Assembly (NCBI RefSeq): GCF_008330945.1
Contig: NZ_CP043488.1
Location: 744,001 to 808,000, forward strand
DNA length: 64,000 nt
DNA from: Labrys sp. KNU-23
Lineage (GTDB): Bacteria > Pseudomonadota > Alphaproteobacteria > Rhizobiales > Labraceae
Reading direction: 5' to 3'
Shown piece by piece: positions 1 through 9,746 of the stretch (position 1 is the stretch's first letter; each line of letters opens with the position of its first letter). The position numbers were made by a program, and so were the translations under genes. The notes beneath the pieces were generated by a model. That model was not told the DNA's origin. It saw only the letters and a program-made list of their open reading frames with translations, and did not search any database.

Positions 1-118
1 CGGGCGCGGGCGGGCCCGGGCATGTTGCGCCGAAAGGTTATTGAATATTCTAAAAATCAAGCAATATTAAGTAGTTACGCTTAAATATTAAATAATTATC
101 TTAGATTTGCCCTGAAAC

Positions 119-131
119 GAGGCGATGCCTC
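119..131 (-). terminator. weak hairpin downstream of frcR
   Basis: GAGGC-GAT-GCCTC is a 5-bp stem 20 bases beyond the frcR stop. It borders an AT-rich stretch (about 35-110) that contains no gene I can recognise. There is no proper U-tract, so a terminator role is only possible. Confidence 0.25.
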
Positions 132-151
132 ATGCCGCCAGTCACGCTGGT

Positions 152-1408
152 TTATCGATCGTGCAGGTTGCCGCTCTTGACCGTGTTGTTCTCTTTGGAG
201 CTGTCGGCGAGCAGGAGGAAGCGCGCGGATAGCGGCAGGCTGGCACCGCCGAGGGCGCGGGCGTGAATGCCCACCGTTCCCTCGCGCACATGGGGCGTTC
301 TCAGCCCCTCCACGTCGATCCTGCCGAGTGCTTCGCGTACGGCGCCGACCAGGCGCGCCCTGACATCGGACGGCATCCAGCCATCGATGACGGCCGCCTC
401 GAAATCGATCACGGCACAGGACGAGACGATGGCGTAGGCCAGTGCGTCGGCCGCCTGGCGGATCCAGATCTCGACGTCCTCACCCAGATTGCCCCATGCC
501 TCGGGCGACGTCCAAAGATGTGCGGCTTCGATGCCGCGTGCCTTCAGGGCCTTCTCGAGCATAGCGATGGAAGCGACATCGATAAGCTGGGTCGGCCTGC
601 CGTCGGGGCCGGGGACGGGCATGGAGCCGAGCGCGCCGGCATTGCCCGTCTGCCCACCGAACAGGCGGCCGTTCAGCACGATGCCGCCTCCGGCAAAGGC
701 GCCGATATAGAAATAGACGAAATCGCGCGCGCCTGAAAATTGGCCGAAGACCAGCTCGGCCCCACAGGCCGCGGTGGCATCGTTCTCCAGATAGACCGGA
801 AAATCACAATTCGCCTGGAGGTCGGCCTGGATGCTGCGATGGCGCCATTCGTCCAGGACGGCGGGCGGGGCACCGGCCGCGTCGGCCCAGTTCCACAGCT
901 CGAACGGCATGGCGATGCCGAGCCCTGCGATGCGTTTGTTGGCGGCCGGACTGAGCGTAGCCCTGACGGATGCAATGCCGTCGAGCGCGAAGCCAATCGT
1001 CTCGCCCGGCGCTGGGTAGCGGTAGGACTTGTGCAGCATCGAGCGCACATTGCCCAGAAAATCGATCAGCACCAGATCGGCGCTGCGCCGTCCGATCTTC
1101 AGGCCGAGGAAATAGGCACCTTCCGGATTGAGCGCCATCGGGATCGACGGCTGGCCGATGCGCCCGCGCACCGGCTCCTGGCGCGTCAGCAGGCCTGCTT
1201 CCTCCAACTCGCGCATGATGACCGAAACGGTCTGCAGCGACAGGCTGGTCATGCGGGCGATGTCGGACTTCGCCAGGGCGCCATGCTCGCGGACAAGCGA
1301 GAGCACGATGCGCTCATTGTGGTCGCGCATGCCGCTCTGGTTGGTGCCGCGATGAAAGCGGCTTTCGGCCAGTTCGGGCGAACCGGCCTTCTGAGTGCCA
1401 GCCTCCAT
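152..1408 (-). CDS. frcR: ROK-family transcriptional repressor, probable FrcR
   Basis: This is a ROK (NagC/Mlc/XylR-type) regulator of about 418 aa. An N-terminal winged helix-turn-helix (roughly residues 25-90, around SDIARMTSLSLQTVS) is followed by a sugar-kinase-like ROK domain with the phosphate-binding-like stretch around IGAFAGGGIVL. Translation can extend upstream to 1540, but the ATG at 1408 follows a GGAGAAAA ribosome site and removes an uncharacteristic Cys/Arg-rich leader, so I chose it. The gene diverges from frcBCA, which matches the frcR-frcBCA arrangement known from Sinorhizobium. It probably represses the fructose transporter by binding the AT-rich palindrome at 1536-1574. The ROK family call is firm; the specific FrcR assignment rests on the neighbouring genes. 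Confidence 0.85.
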   Translation of the reverse strand: MEAGTQKAGSPELAESRFHRGTNQSGMRDHNERIVLSLVREHGALAKSDIARMTSLSLQTVSVIMRELEEAGLLTRQEPVRGRIGQPSIPMALNPEGAYFLGLKIGRRSADLVLIDFLGNVRSMLHKSYRYPAPGETIGFALDGIASVRATLSPAANKRIAGLGIAMPFELWNWADAAGAPPAVLDEWRHRSIQADLQANCDFPVYLENDATAACGAELVFGQFSGARDFVYFYIGAFAGGGIVLNGRLFGGQTGNAGALGSMPVPGPDGRPTQLIDVASIAMLEKALKARGIEAAHLWTSPEAWGNLGEDVEIWIRQAADALAYAIVSSCAVIDFEAAVIDGWMPSDVRARLVGAVREALGRIDVEGLRTPHVREGTVGIHARALGGASLPLSARFLLLADSSKENNTVKSGNLHDR

Positions 1409-1535
1409 CCCATTTTCTCCCCGTAAGCAGAATTTCTTGCAGCTTTCTCCCATTCGAGCCCGTGGCTCAAACGGGGGGAAGCTGCATTGGGCGACATTGT
1501 CTCTTTCACCCAGAATGAGCGCTTCGTGCAAGGCC

Positions 1536-1574
1536 GTCAATAAATAACTAAATAAGACTTATTTATTTATTGAC
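1536..1574. promoter_or_regulatory. AT-rich inverted repeat, probable FrcR operator
   Basis: Two arms, GTCAATAAATAA and TTATTTATTGAC, flank a centre containing AATAAG/CTTATT. The symmetry is perfect apart from a few extra bases on the left side. AT-rich palindromes of this kind are typical ROK-protein sites. The right arm overlaps a consensus -35 hexamer TTGACA at 1570-1575 reading toward frcB, so binding here would block frc transcription. No good -10 is seen at the normal distance. Confidence 0.6.
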
Positions 1575-1686
1575 AGGGCAACCAAGGATAGTGTTTTTTT
1601 ATGTCCAGGCGCCGATGCGGCAATGAAGGCGCCCTGAAAGCGAGGCGCGGGAAACCGGCCAAGCGTTCCAAAACGGGAGGAATATG

Positions 1687-2721
1687 ATGAAGAAACCTAT
1701 CCTGAAGTCGGCCCTGTTCTGCGCCAGCGTCCTGTCCCTCGGCGTCTTTGCGAGCCCCGGTTTCGCAGCCGATGTCGGCGCCTGCCTGATCACCAAGACA
1801 GACACCAACCCCTTCTTCGTGAAGATGAAGGAAGGCGCCACCGCCAAGGCCAAGGAACTCGGTGTCAACCTCAAGGCCTATGCGGGCAAGATCGATGGCG
1901 ACAATGAGAGCCAGGTCTCGGCCATCGAATCCTGCATCGCCGACGGGGCCAAGGGCATCTTGCTGGTGCCTTCGGACTCCAAGGCCATCGTCGACTCCGT
2001 CAAGAAGGCCCGCGCCGCCGGCATCCTCGTCATCGCACTGGATACGCCGCTGGAGCCGATCGACGCGGCCGACGCCACCTTCGCCACCGACAATTTCAAG
2101 GCGGGCGAGCTGATCGGCCAATGGGCCCAGGCGACGCTCGGCGACAAGGCCAAGGAAGCCAAGATCGCCTATCTCGATCTCAATCCCAGCCAGCCGACCG
2201 TCGACGTCCTGCGTGACCAGGGCTTCATGAGTGGGTTCGGCATCTCCAAGATCGCCAATCCGACCAAGATCCAGGACTGGGGCGATGCCCGCAACGTCTG
2301 CCACGACGTGACCAACGGCAATGAAGAGGGCGGCCGGTCCGCCATGGAGAACTGCCTCCAGAAGGACCCGATGATCAACGTCGTCTACACCATCAACGAA
2401 CCGGCCGCTGCCGGCGCCTATGAGGCGCTGAAGGCCGTCGGCCGCGAGAAAGACGTGCTGCTCGTCTCGGTCGACGGCGGCTGCCCGGGCGTGAAGAATG
2501 TCGCGGAGGGCGTCATCGGCGCCACCTCGCAGCAATATCCGCTCAAGATGGCCGCCATGGGCATCGAGGCCATCAAGAAGTTCGCCGATAGCGGCGAGAA
2601 GCCCAAGCCCACCGAAGGCAAGGCGTTCTTCGACACCGGCGCAACCCTCGTCACCGACAAGCCGGCTTCCGGCGTCGAATCCATCGACACCAAGAAAGGC
2701 AAGGACCTGTGCTGGGGCTGA
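1687..2721 (+). CDS. frcB: Fructose ABC transporter periplasmic binding protein FrcB
   Basis: This periplasmic sugar-binding protein (about 344 aa) belongs to the ribose/fructose type I family. An N-terminal signal peptide ends near SPGFAA and is followed by the mature start [15 protein letters not shown]. The motifs [26 protein letters not shown] and a C-terminal [14 protein letters not shown] closely resemble rhizobial FrcB as I remember it. Tandem ATGs occur at 1684 and 1687. The GGGAGG site ends at 1680, so the second ATG has the better spacing. The gene is first in frcBCA and is followed by a hairpin that probably limits read-through, giving more binding protein than membrane components. 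Confidence 0.93.
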   Translation: MKKPILKSALFCASVLSLGVFASPGFAADVGACLITKTDTNPFFVKMKEGATAKAKELGVNLKAYAGKIDGDNESQVSAIESCIADGAKGILLVPSDSKAIVDSVKKARAAGILVIALDTPLEPIDAADATFATDNFKAGELIGQWAQATLGDKAKEAKIAYLDLNPSQPTVDVLRDQGFMSGFGISKIANPTKIQDWGDARNVCHDVTNGNEEGGRSAMENCLQKDPMINVVYTINEPAAAGAYEALKAVGREKDVLLVSVDGGCPGVKNVAEGVIGATSQQYPLKMAAMGIEAIKKFADSGEKPKPTEGKAFFDTGATLVTDKPASGVESIDTKKGKDLCWG

Positions 2722-2763
2722 TCTGATGCCAGCCCGGCCAACGTTCAATCTTGTTCTTACGGA

Positions 2764-2789
2764 GGAGCGGCCTCCGCGCCGCTCCTTTT
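2764..2789 (+). terminator. intercistronic hairpin with T-run between frcB and frcC
   Basis: GGAGCGG (2764-2770) pairs with CCGCTCC (2779-2785) across an 8-nt loop and is followed directly by TTTT. It looks like a partial Rho-independent terminator. Such elements after binding-protein genes usually lower expression of the downstream permease and ATPase genes. Confidence 0.65.
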
Positions 2790-2826
2790 ACGAGGGGCAA
2801 CCGCCCCACGGGAGGAGACCAAAGAT

Positions 2827-3909
2827 ATGACCGATCCTTCGGCAAATGTCGGACGTCCACAGGACTTCGAGAAAGTCCTTTCGGGCAGCGACACCAGCGT
2901 AGCCAGTTTCGACGTTCACAAGAAATCATCCCTGGAAAAGGCACAGCACTTCCTGCACGGAAATCCGGCGATGGTGCCGTTGATCGTGCTGGTGCTGTCC
3001 ACGGCCATCTTCGGCATCCTGCTGGGCAGCAAGTTCTTTTCGGCCTTCTCGCTGACGCTGATCCTTCAGCAGGTGGCCATCACCGGCATCGTCGGCGCAG
3101 CCCAGACCCTGGTGATCCTGACGGCCGGCATCGACTTGTCGGTCGGTGCGATCATGGTGCTGTCGTCGGTGGTGATGGGGCAGTTCACCTTCCGGTACGG
3201 CCTGCCGGCCCCGCTCTCGATCCTGTGCGGCTTCGCCTGCGGCGCGCTCTGCGGCTACATCAACGGGCTGCTCGTCTCCCGCATGAAGCTGCCGCCCTTC
3301 ATCGTCACGCTGGGCAGCTGGCAGATCATCCTGGCCGCCAACTTCCTCTATTCGGCCAATGAGACGATCCGCAGCCAGGACATCGCGGCGCAGGCCCCGC
3401 TGCTGCAGCTCTTCGGTGCGAGCTTCCGCTTCGGCGGCGCGGTCCTGACGGCCGGCGTGATCGCCATGGTGCTGCTGGTTGCAGTGCTGTGGTACGTGCT
3501 CAACCACACCGCCTGGGGCCGCCATGTCTACGCCGTGGGCGACGATCCCGACGCGGCCGAGCTTTCCGGTGTCGGCACCAACAAGATGCTGCTCCAGGTC
3601 TACACGCTGTCCGGCATCATCTGCGCCCTGGCGGGTTGGGTGCTGATCGGTCGCCTCGGCTCGGTTTCGCCGACCTCTGGCCAGTTCGCCAACATCGAGT
3701 CGATCACCGCGGTGGTCATTGGTGGCATCTCCCTGTTCGGAGGCCGTGGCTCGATCCTGGGCATGATCTTCGGCGCCCTGATCGTCGGTGTGTTCCAGCT
3801 CGGCCTCAGGCTCGTGGGCACCGACCCGCAATGGACCTACCTGCTCATCGGCGTGCTCATCATCGGCGCCGTGACCGTTGACCAGTGGATCAGAAAGGTT
3901 GCAGGCTAA
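2827..3909 (+). CDS. frcC: Fructose ABC transporter permease FrcC
   Basis: This is an inner-membrane permease of the RbsC/FrcC family (360 aa, typical length) with about 8-10 hydrophobic segments from residue 50 onward. Family motifs include LVILTAGIDLSVG, VTLGSWQII, and VIGGISLFGGRGS, the conserved EAA-like cytoplasmic loop. The soluble first 45 residues containing DFEKVLSGSD are also seen in rhizobial FrcC. An ATG preceded by GGGAGGAGACC sets the start. The stop codon overlaps the frcA start by one base (TAATG), so the two are translationally coupled. FrcC forms the membrane channel with FrcA and FrcB. Confidence 0.93.
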   Translation: MTDPSANVGRPQDFEKVLSGSDTSVASFDVHKKSSLEKAQHFLHGNPAMVPLIVLVLSTAIFGILLGSKFFSAFSLTLILQQVAITGIVGAAQTLVILTAGIDLSVGAIMVLSSVVMGQFTFRYGLPAPLSILCGFACGALCGYINGLLVSRMKLPPFIVTLGSWQIILAANFLYSANETIRSQDIAAQAPLLQLFGASFRFGGAVLTAGVIAMVLLVAVLWYVLNHTAWGRHVYAVGDDPDAAELSGVGTNKMLLQVYTLSGIICALAGWVLIGRLGSVSPTSGQFANIESITAVVIGGISLFGGRGSILGMIFGALIVGVFQLGLRLVGTDPQWTYLLIGVLIIGAVTVDQWIRKVAG

Positions 3910-4691
3910 TGGCACAGGAACCCATTCTCTCAGGGCGCGGCCTGATCAAGCGCTACGGCCGGGTCACCGCTCTCAACAATTGCGACTTCGACCTCTATCC
4001 CGGCGAGATCCTCGCCGTGATCGGCGACAACGGCGCCGGCAAATCCTCGCTGATCAAGGCCTTGTCGGGCGCAGTCACGCCCGACGAGGGGGAAATCAGG
4101 CTGGACGGCAAGATCGTCAACTTCAAGTCGCCCATTGATGCCCGCGAAGCGGGGATCGAGTGCGTCTACCAGAACCTTGCCCTGTCGCCGGCCCTGTCCA
4201 TCGCCGATAACATGTTCCTGGGGCGGGAGATCCGCAAGCCCGGCATCCTCGGCCAATGGTTCAAGATGCTCGACAGGCCCGCCATGGAAAAGCGGGCCCG
4301 CGAGAAGCTGACCGAACTCGGCCTGATGACCATCCAGAACATCGGCCAGGCAGTCGAGACCCTGTCCGGCGGTCAGCGCCAGGGCGTCGCGGTGGCGCGT
4401 GCAGCCGCCTTCGGATCGAAGGTGGTCTTCATGGACGAGCCGACCGCCGCTCTCGGCGTCAAGGAAAGCCGCCGCGTGCTGGAGCTCATCCTCGACGTGA
4501 AGCGGCGCGGGCTGCCGATCGTGCTGATCTCGCACAACATGCCGCATGTGTTCGAGGTGGCCGATCGCATCCATATCCACCGGCTCGGCCGCCGGCTCTG
4601 CGTCATCAATCCACGCGAATACACGATGTCCGACGCGGTCGCCTTCATGACCGGCGCCAAGGCCCCGCCGGAGGAACTGGTCGCGGCCTGA
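3909..4691 (+). CDS. frcA: Fructose ABC transporter ATP-binding protein FrcA
   Basis: This ATPase (260 aa) has a single nucleotide-binding domain. It contains Walker [10 protein letters not shown] near residue 39, the signature [14 protein letters not shown] near 148, Walker [11 protein letters not shown] and the H-loop LISHNM. Most sugar ATPases of this family have two fused domains, while FrcA has one, which fits the fructose assignment. The start at 3909 overlaps the frcC stop. In S. meliloti the operon continues with frcK; here edd follows instead. Confidence 0.93.
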   Translation: MAQEPILSGRGLIKRYGRVTALNNCDFDLYPGEILAVIGDNGAGKSSLIKALSGAVTPDEGEIRLDGKIVNFKSPIDAREAGIECVYQNLALSPALSIADNMFLGREIRKPGILGQWFKMLDRPAMEKRAREKLTELGLMTIQNIGQAVETLSGGQRQGVAVARAAAFGSKVVFMDEPTAALGVKESRRVLELILDVKRRGLPIVLISHNMPHVFEVADRIHIHRLGRRLCVINPREYTMSDAVAFMTGAKAPPEELVAA

Positions 4692-4767
4692 CAGATACCA
4701 AGGCCGGGGGCGTTGTCCCTCCGGCTGGCGTGTTTCTTGCGTCACCCCCTCATCAAGAAAGCCATCA

Positions 4768-4803
4768 GGAGACGATGTGCCGTAGCAAAGGCACATCGTC
4801 TCC
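4768..4803. repeat. perfect 14-bp hairpin between frcA and edd
   Basis: GGAGACGATGTGCC (4768-4781) is followed by an 8-nt loop and its exact complement (4790-4803). No T-run follows and the edd ribosome site lies about 10 bases beyond, so this is better read as an mRNA-stabilising or processing hairpin, or a protein site, than as a terminator. Confidence 0.6.
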
Positions 4804-4822
4804 CAACCCGAGAAAGGCCACC

Positions 4823-6634
4823 ATGGCGCTGAACCCAATGCTCGCACGGGTCACCGATCGGATCGTGGAGCGGTCCGCCGCCCTGCGCCGCCCCTATCTC
4901 GCGCGCATGGCTCGCGCCCGTGCCACCGGCACCGTCCGTGCCCATCTGTCCTGCGGCAACCAGGCCCATGCCTATGCAGCCATGCCGGCGGACGACAAGG
5001 CGGCACTGGTCAAGGGCGGCGCAGGCAATCTCGGCATCATCAGCGCCTATAACGACATGCTCTCGGCGCACCAGCCCTATGAAAGCTACCCCGACCTGAT
5101 CCGCGCGGCGGCGCGTACCGCCGGCGGCACGGCGCAGGTGGCCGGCGGCGTGCCGGCGATGTGCGACGGCGTCACCCAGGGCCAGGCCGGCATGGAATTG
5201 TCGCTGTTCTCGCGCGATGCCATTGCCATGGCGGCCGGTATCGCGCTCAGCCACAACACCTTCGATTCGATCGTCTATCTCGGGGTCTGCGACAAGATCG
5301 TGCCGGGCCTCGTCATTGCGGCAGCCGCCTTCGGGCATATGCCTGCGATCTTCGTGCCGGCCGGGCCGATGGCGAGCGGCATCGCCAATGACGAGAAGTC
5401 CAAGGTGCGCCAGCTCTTCGCCACCGGCCAATGCGGGCGCGACAAGCTGATGGAAGCGGAGATGGCGGCCTATCATGGGCCGGGTACCTGCACCTTCTAC
5501 GGCACGGCCAACACCAACCAGATGCTGATGGAGTTCATGGGCCTGCATTTGCCGGGCTCGAGCTTCGTCAACCCCAATACGCCCCTGCGCGACGCGCTCA
5601 CCGTGGAAGCCGCCAGGCGTGCCTTGGCGATTTCGGCGCTCGGTAACGACTATACGCCGGTTTGCGATGTGCTCGACGAGCGCGCCTTCGTCAACGGCAT
5701 CGTCGGGCTCAACGCCACCGGTGGCTCCACCAACCTGCTCATCCACATGATCGCCATGGCTCGGGCGGCCGGGATCGTGCTCGACTGGCAGGATTTCGCC
5801 GATCTTTCGGAGGTGACGCCGCTGATGGCGCGCGTCTATCCGAACGGGCTTGCCGATGTGAACCATTTCCACGCCGCCGGTGGCCTCGGCTTCATGATCG
5901 GCGAACTGCTCGAAGCCGGACTGTTGCATCCCGATACCCGCACCGTGGCCGGCGAGGGGCTCGCCCGCTATACCAGAGAGCCGAAGCTCATCGACGGCGC
6001 CTTGGTGTGGTCGGAGGGGACGAGCGCCTCCCTCAATCCCAAGGTGCTGCGGCCGGCCGGAGAGCCTTTCCAGCCGACAGGCGGCCTCAAGCGGCTCCAA
6101 GGCAATCTCGGCACCGGCGTGATGAAGGTCTCGGCCGTGGCGCCGGAGCGCCATGTCGTCGAGGCGCCGGCACGCGTCTTCGCCGACCAGGAGGCGGTCA
6201 AGCAGGCCTTCCGCGCCGGCGAATTCACGGCCGATGCCGTGGTGGTGGTGCGCTTCCAGGGGCCGAAGGCCAACGGCATGCCGGAACTGCACAGCCTGAC
6301 CCCGCTGCTGTCCGTGTTGCAGGACAAGGGGCTGAAGGTGGCGCTCGTCACCGATGGCCGGATGTCGGGCGCCTCCGGCAAGGTGCCCGCGGCGATCCAT
6401 GTCAGCCCCGAGGCGCTCGACGGAGGGCCGCTTGCCAGGCTCAGGGACGGCGACCTCGTGCGCGTCGACGCGATTGCGGGCACGATCGACGTGCTGACGC
6501 CCGGCGTGCTCGAGCGAGCGAATGTTGAGCCGGATCTCGCCGACAATGAATTCGGAGTCGGGCGCGAACTCTTCGGCCTGTTTCGCCGGCAGGTCTCAGC
6601 GGCGGAAAACGGCGCCTCGCCCTTGTTTGGATGA
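4823..6634 (+). CDS. edd: 6-phosphogluconate dehydratase (Entner-Doudoroff)
   Basis: Edd dehydrates 6-phosphogluconate to 2-keto-3-deoxy-6-phosphogluconate. The 603-aa protein has the usual length and IlvD/Edd-family motifs: [17 protein letters not shown], the cysteine-containing [38 protein letters not shown] and [16 protein letters not shown]. These supply the Fe-S ligands and active site. The same frame is open upstream into frcA, but the ATG at 4823 follows AGAAAGG and begins with the family-typical [14 protein letters not shown]. Its place directly behind frcBCA suggests that imported fructose is funnelled into the Entner-Doudoroff route. No zwf, pgl or eda is adjacent. Confidence 0.95.
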   Translation: MALNPMLARVTDRIVERSAALRRPYLARMARARATGTVRAHLSCGNQAHAYAAMPADDKAALVKGGAGNLGIISAYNDMLSAHQPYESYPDLIRAAARTAGGTAQVAGGVPAMCDGVTQGQAGMELSLFSRDAIAMAAGIALSHNTFDSIVYLGVCDKIVPGLVIAAAAFGHMPAIFVPAGPMASGIANDEKSKVRQLFATGQCGRDKLMEAEMAAYHGPGTCTFYGTANTNQMLMEFMGLHLPGSSFVNPNTPLRDALTVEAARRALAISALGNDYTPVCDVLDERAFVNGIVGLNATGGSTNLLIHMIAMARAAGIVLDWQDFADLSEVTPLMARVYPNGLADVNHFHAAGGLGFMIGELLEAGLLHPDTRTVAGEGLARYTREPKLIDGALVWSEGTSASLNPKVLRPAGEPFQPTGGLKRLQGNLGTGVMKVSAVAPERHVVEAPARVFADQEAVKQAFRAGEFTADAVVVVRFQGPKANGMPELHSLTPLLSVLQDKGLKVALVTDGRMSGASGKVPAAIHVSPEALDGGPLARLRDGDLVRVDAIAGTIDVLTPGVLERANVEPDLADNEFGVGRELFGLFRRQVSAAENGASPLFG

Positions 6635-6911
6635 CCTGCTTCCGAGCCGTTTCCTCGATCATCGCGGCGTATGCCGGTGGACGGCCGATTGCAATCAATC
6701 CGCCGTTCCTCGCTTCCGGTGACGGGGGCAACGGGACTGTCACGCGCTACACGCAAGGAAAGTCGCCTTTCCATCGGTCGGATGCGCGACCTGCCGTGCG
6801 CCTGTGAAACCGCCGGACATGTGGGATTTTGACCACGATTTCGAGCTCATCGGAATGCCCGCGTTCGCGGGGACGAGTTTTCGAAATCTCGCTACCTCGA
6901 ACGCGGTCGCT

Positions 6912-7796
6912 TCAGCCCTTGGGCTTCGATGTCTCGGGTGTGACAAAGGCTGCGGGCGTGATGTCGATCTTGAACCATTTGATGCTCAGATCCTTGACGG
7001 TTCCATCGGCAATGGCGGAGGCAAGAGCTTTGTCGAACAGTGCTCGAAGGTCGGCATCGTCCTTGCGAAAACCCGCTGCTTCGCCTTCGCCCCAGATTGG
7101 CCCGGAAATCTGAGGCCCGACAATCATCATCTGGGCATTCTCGGAGCGGGAGAGGGCCGAGAGGATATAGGTGACGTCATCGAAAGCGACGTCGATCCGT
7201 CCGGCGACGAGATCAAGATCGTGCTCGGAGGCCGTCTTGTATTCGGTGATGGTCGCAATGTCCGAGAAATTGTCCTCGACGAATTTCGTGAAGGCGGTGG
7301 AAGTCTGAATGCCGATGTTCTTGCCCTGAAGCGCCGCACGAAGGCCGTCCAAGGTCGGCTTGTCATGCGCCGTGCCCCCGGTCAGGATCACCGTCGAGCC
7401 CGTGCCGGCCAGTGTTGCCAGCGGACCATCCCTGAGGCCGGCGAACGCACCGGGCGTCGAGGCGTAAGGTCTGGAGAAATCGATCACCTTCCGCCGCTCA
7501 TCCGTGATGGCTACGCCATCCATGATGACATCGAATTTTCGTGCGTTCAGACCGGCAATCATCCCGTCCCAGTCTTGGGCCACGAATTTGCACGTCACCT
7601 TCATGCGACCGCACAAATCCTTGCCGAGCTCGATTTCAAAACCGTCCAGGGAACCGTCCGGCTTGGTAAGGTTCCAGGGCGCGTAGGCCCCCTCTGTGGC
7701 TATGGTCACCGTCTTCCACTCCTTGGCGTGCGGGGTGGCGATGGTTGCAATCAAAAGGGAGGCCGCTATTGCGGCTTGGTAGATCCGTGCTTTCAT
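6912..7796 (-). CDS. Amino-acid-type ABC transporter periplasmic binding protein (family 3)
   Basis: This is a periplasmic solute-binding protein (294 aa) of the lysine/arginine/ornithine/octopine class. A signal peptide ends near ATPHA. The mature protein contains EGAYAPWNL, DGFEIELGKDLC, VAQDWDGMIAGL and DVIMDGVAITDERR, the classic family-3 binding-cleft motifs. No permease or ATPase gene accompanies it, so it is an orphan component that must use a transporter encoded elsewhere. It is transcribed after the oxygenase gene at 7877-8665 with an 80-bp gap, which suggests that the imported compound is that enzyme's substrate or a relative of it. Confidence 0.85.
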   Translation of the reverse strand: MKARIYQAAIAASLLIATIATPHAKEWKTVTIATEGAYAPWNLTKPDGSLDGFEIELGKDLCGRMKVTCKFVAQDWDGMIAGLNARKFDVIMDGVAITDERRKVIDFSRPYASTPGAFAGLRDGPLATLAGTGSTVILTGGTAHDKPTLDGLRAALQGKNIGIQTSTAFTKFVEDNFSDIATITEYKTASEHDLDLVAGRIDVAFDDVTYILSALSRSENAQMMIVGPQISGPIWGEGEAAGFRKDDADLRALFDKALASAIADGTVKDLSIKWFKIDITPAAFVTPETSKPKG

Positions 7797-7876
7797 GGCG
7801 GGTTGTCCCGGTCGAGTGATGGCAGGAGATCGTGCGCCCGCAAGAGCGGGCGCACAGGGGCTGGCAGGGCGCGGGA

Positions 7877-8665
7877 TCAGGCAGCCCGGCCATAGAACCC
7901 GATCCTCTCCTCGGTGCTGAACTGAACCCCGGGCCTTTCATAGTAGGAGAAAACCGCGATCATCCGGTCCCGTTTGCCGCGGACGGGCGTGACCCGGTGG
8001 GCCGTGTTCTTCCCGCGAAAGACGTTCAAGGTGCCGGCCTTGAGCTTGAGAACTTGAACGTTGGGATCGCGACCCTCCAGAAGGTCGGCGACGCCCTGAT
8101 AGTTGGGGTCTTCATCGCGGCGAAGGTCCGTTCGATATTCGAAATCCCCACCTGCGTCGGGCGCCTGCAACAGCAAGGTCGTGGTGAATTCCGAACGATC
8201 GAAATGCCAGTTCAGAGCCTCGCCTTCGCGATAGGACATGACATTGGCGCGGGCCAGGGGATCCGCCATGACGTGCAAGGCGGGCTTGTCCATCGTGGCC
8301 GCGAGGAAATGCAGAAGGGGCTGATATTCGTAGATGGCCAGGGCGGTACTTCCCACAATCTGGTCGGCGCAGACGGTATGACTGACTGTTTCGACCTTGC
8401 GAAGGGCTGGGTGATCGGCCGCAAGTTCGGGAATTTCGGGCTTGAAATAGATGTTGTGCAGCCTTTTGTGCGTATGGGATTTGCCGTCCATCACAGGCCG
8501 CACTTCGGCTGCGGCTCTTTCCGCGATGTCGGGAAGCAGCAATCCCTCCAGATTGAACATGCCGTTGGCGGCCAGTGCCTCCCTGGAGACCTCGACCAAA
8601 GCCAGCCATTCCGGGCTGCCTTGGCGGTCGAGGGGATAACGGTCGAGATCGAGAATGTCGCGCAT
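7877..8665 (-). CDS. Fe(II)/2-oxoglutarate-dependent oxygenase, possible free amino acid hydroxylase
   Basis: A 262-aa cytoplasmic enzyme. The iron facial triad is visible as WHFD (His-x-Asp, around residue 155) with a distal His in NTAHRV, followed by an Arg in the V-R-G-K-R stretch that would bind 2-oxoglutarate. The layout recalls the BesD/HalD family. In halogenating members the Asp is replaced by Gly; here Asp is retained, so hydroxylation rather than halogenation is expected. The ATG at 8665 follows TACGGAGGACGC; the reading frame extends upstream but without a start signal. The neighbouring amino-acid binding protein and the divergent LysR gene suggest an inducible amino acid modification or catabolic step. 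The substrate is not determined. Confidence 0.7.
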   Translation of the reverse strand: MRDILDLDRYPLDRQGSPEWLALVEVSREALAANGMFNLEGLLLPDIAERAAAEVRPVMDGKSHTHKRLHNIYFKPEIPELAADHPALRKVETVSHTVCADQIVGSTALAIYEYQPLLHFLAATMDKPALHVMADPLARANVMSYREGEALNWHFDRSEFTTTLLLQAPDAGGDFEYRTDLRRDEDPNYQGVADLLEGRDPNVQVLKLKAGTLNVFRGKNTAHRVTPVRGKRDRMIAVFSYYERPGVQFSTEERIGFYGRAA

Positions 8666-8770
8666 GGGGCGTCCTCCGTAATGCAAGCAGCGCAAGGAGG
8701 CCTCAAAAAAATCTTCTTCACAACGCGGGAAATTATTACTGTCGCCTAAGAAAATCTTTCGAGAGGAACC

Positions 8771-9667
8771 ATGCTGCGATTGCCGCCACTCAATGCCGTC
8801 AGAGTCTTCGAGGCCGCTGCCCGAACAGGACAATTCACCTTGGCTGCAATCGAACTCGGCGTTTCCTCCGCTGCTGTGAGCCAGCAGATCCGAAATCTGG
8901 AGACGCATTTTGGCAAGCAGCTATTCGTGCGCAACGGTAACCGCATCACGCTGACCGATGCAGGCCATGCCATCTACCCCCAAATGTCACGGGCCCTCGG
9001 CGATATCGCGGCGGTGACGGCGCGCCTGCTGGAAGGAGAACTGCGCAGGAGATTGACGGTGAGCGTGCCGTTCTCGCTGGCCGAATGCTGGCTTGCCCCG
9101 AAGCTCGCCAGGATGATCGATCAGTTCCCTCAATTGGCAATCGACATTCGTGTCGAGGATGATCCGGTCGACCTTGCACGGCAGAACATTGATCTGCGGA
9201 TCAGCTATGGAGATTACCACTATCCCGGCCTGATCGTAGCGCAGCTCGTGCATGACGATGTCGTACCCGTGTGCTCGCCCAGATTCCGGGAGCAACATGG
9301 TCAGGACTTAGCCGGGCTGGAGGCGATCCACGACAGCTGCTTCATTCACACCAATTGGGGTCCCAACTATGCCTCGCATCCGACTTGGTCGGATTGGTTC
9401 GCGTTGCGCGGCAGCCCTCGACGGCCCGATCCATCGCTCGGCCGGCGGGTGGGACTATCGAGCCTGGCCATCACCACCGCGAGGCTGGGGCTGGGTATCG
9501 CGCTCGGACAGCGCGCCCTGGCTCGGGCAGACCTGGAGGAGGGACGTCTCGTCACTTTGTCCACGGAGTCAGTGCGTCTCGGCTATCCCTATTGTGCTTT
9601 CATGCTTCCCGCCAAAGCGAACAGGCAGGACGTGGCTGCATTGGTACGCCTGCTCAGAGAAGCCTGA
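8771..9667 (+). CDS. LysR-family transcriptional regulator (GcvA-like)
   Basis: This LysR regulator is 298 aa, the typical length. The N-terminal helix-turn-helix covers about residues 1-65 (LNAVRVFEAAARTGQFTLAA, then VSQQIRNLE). The C-terminal effector domain contains VSVPFSLAECWLAPKL and DLRISYGDY, as in the GcvA subgroup. A ribosome site GAGAGGAACC precedes the ATG. It diverges from the oxygenase and binding-protein genes with a 105-bp shared promoter gap, the standard arrangement for a LysR activator of its neighbours. The ligand is unknown; an amino acid is a reasonable guess from context. Confidence 0.88.
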   Translation: MLRLPPLNAVRVFEAAARTGQFTLAAIELGVSSAAVSQQIRNLETHFGKQLFVRNGNRITLTDAGHAIYPQMSRALGDIAAVTARLLEGELRRRLTVSVPFSLAECWLAPKLARMIDQFPQLAIDIRVEDDPVDLARQNIDLRISYGDYHYPGLIVAQLVHDDVVPVCSPRFREQHGQDLAGLEAIHDSCFIHTNWGPNYASHPTWSDWFALRGSPRRPDPSLGRRVGLSSLAITTARLGLGIALGQRALARADLEEGRLVTLSTESVRLGYPYCAFMLPAKANRQDVAALVRLLREA

Positions 9668-9746
9668 CTGCCGCAGGCACGTGCGGGCCGAGGCGTGTGT
9701 CGCAATATTTTGGTATCGCCGTCCACAATCCTTCGGCAGGATCGAG

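Noticed and set aside
4742..6400. 552-codon minus-strand frame opposite edd
   Set aside because: Edd motifs are intact on the plus strand; the antisense translation is charged low-complexity sequence.
7877..8665. Amino acid halogenase (BesD-type) interpretation
   Set aside because: Halogenases of this family replace the iron-ligand Asp with Gly; here WHFD retains Asp, so a hydroxylase is the better reading.
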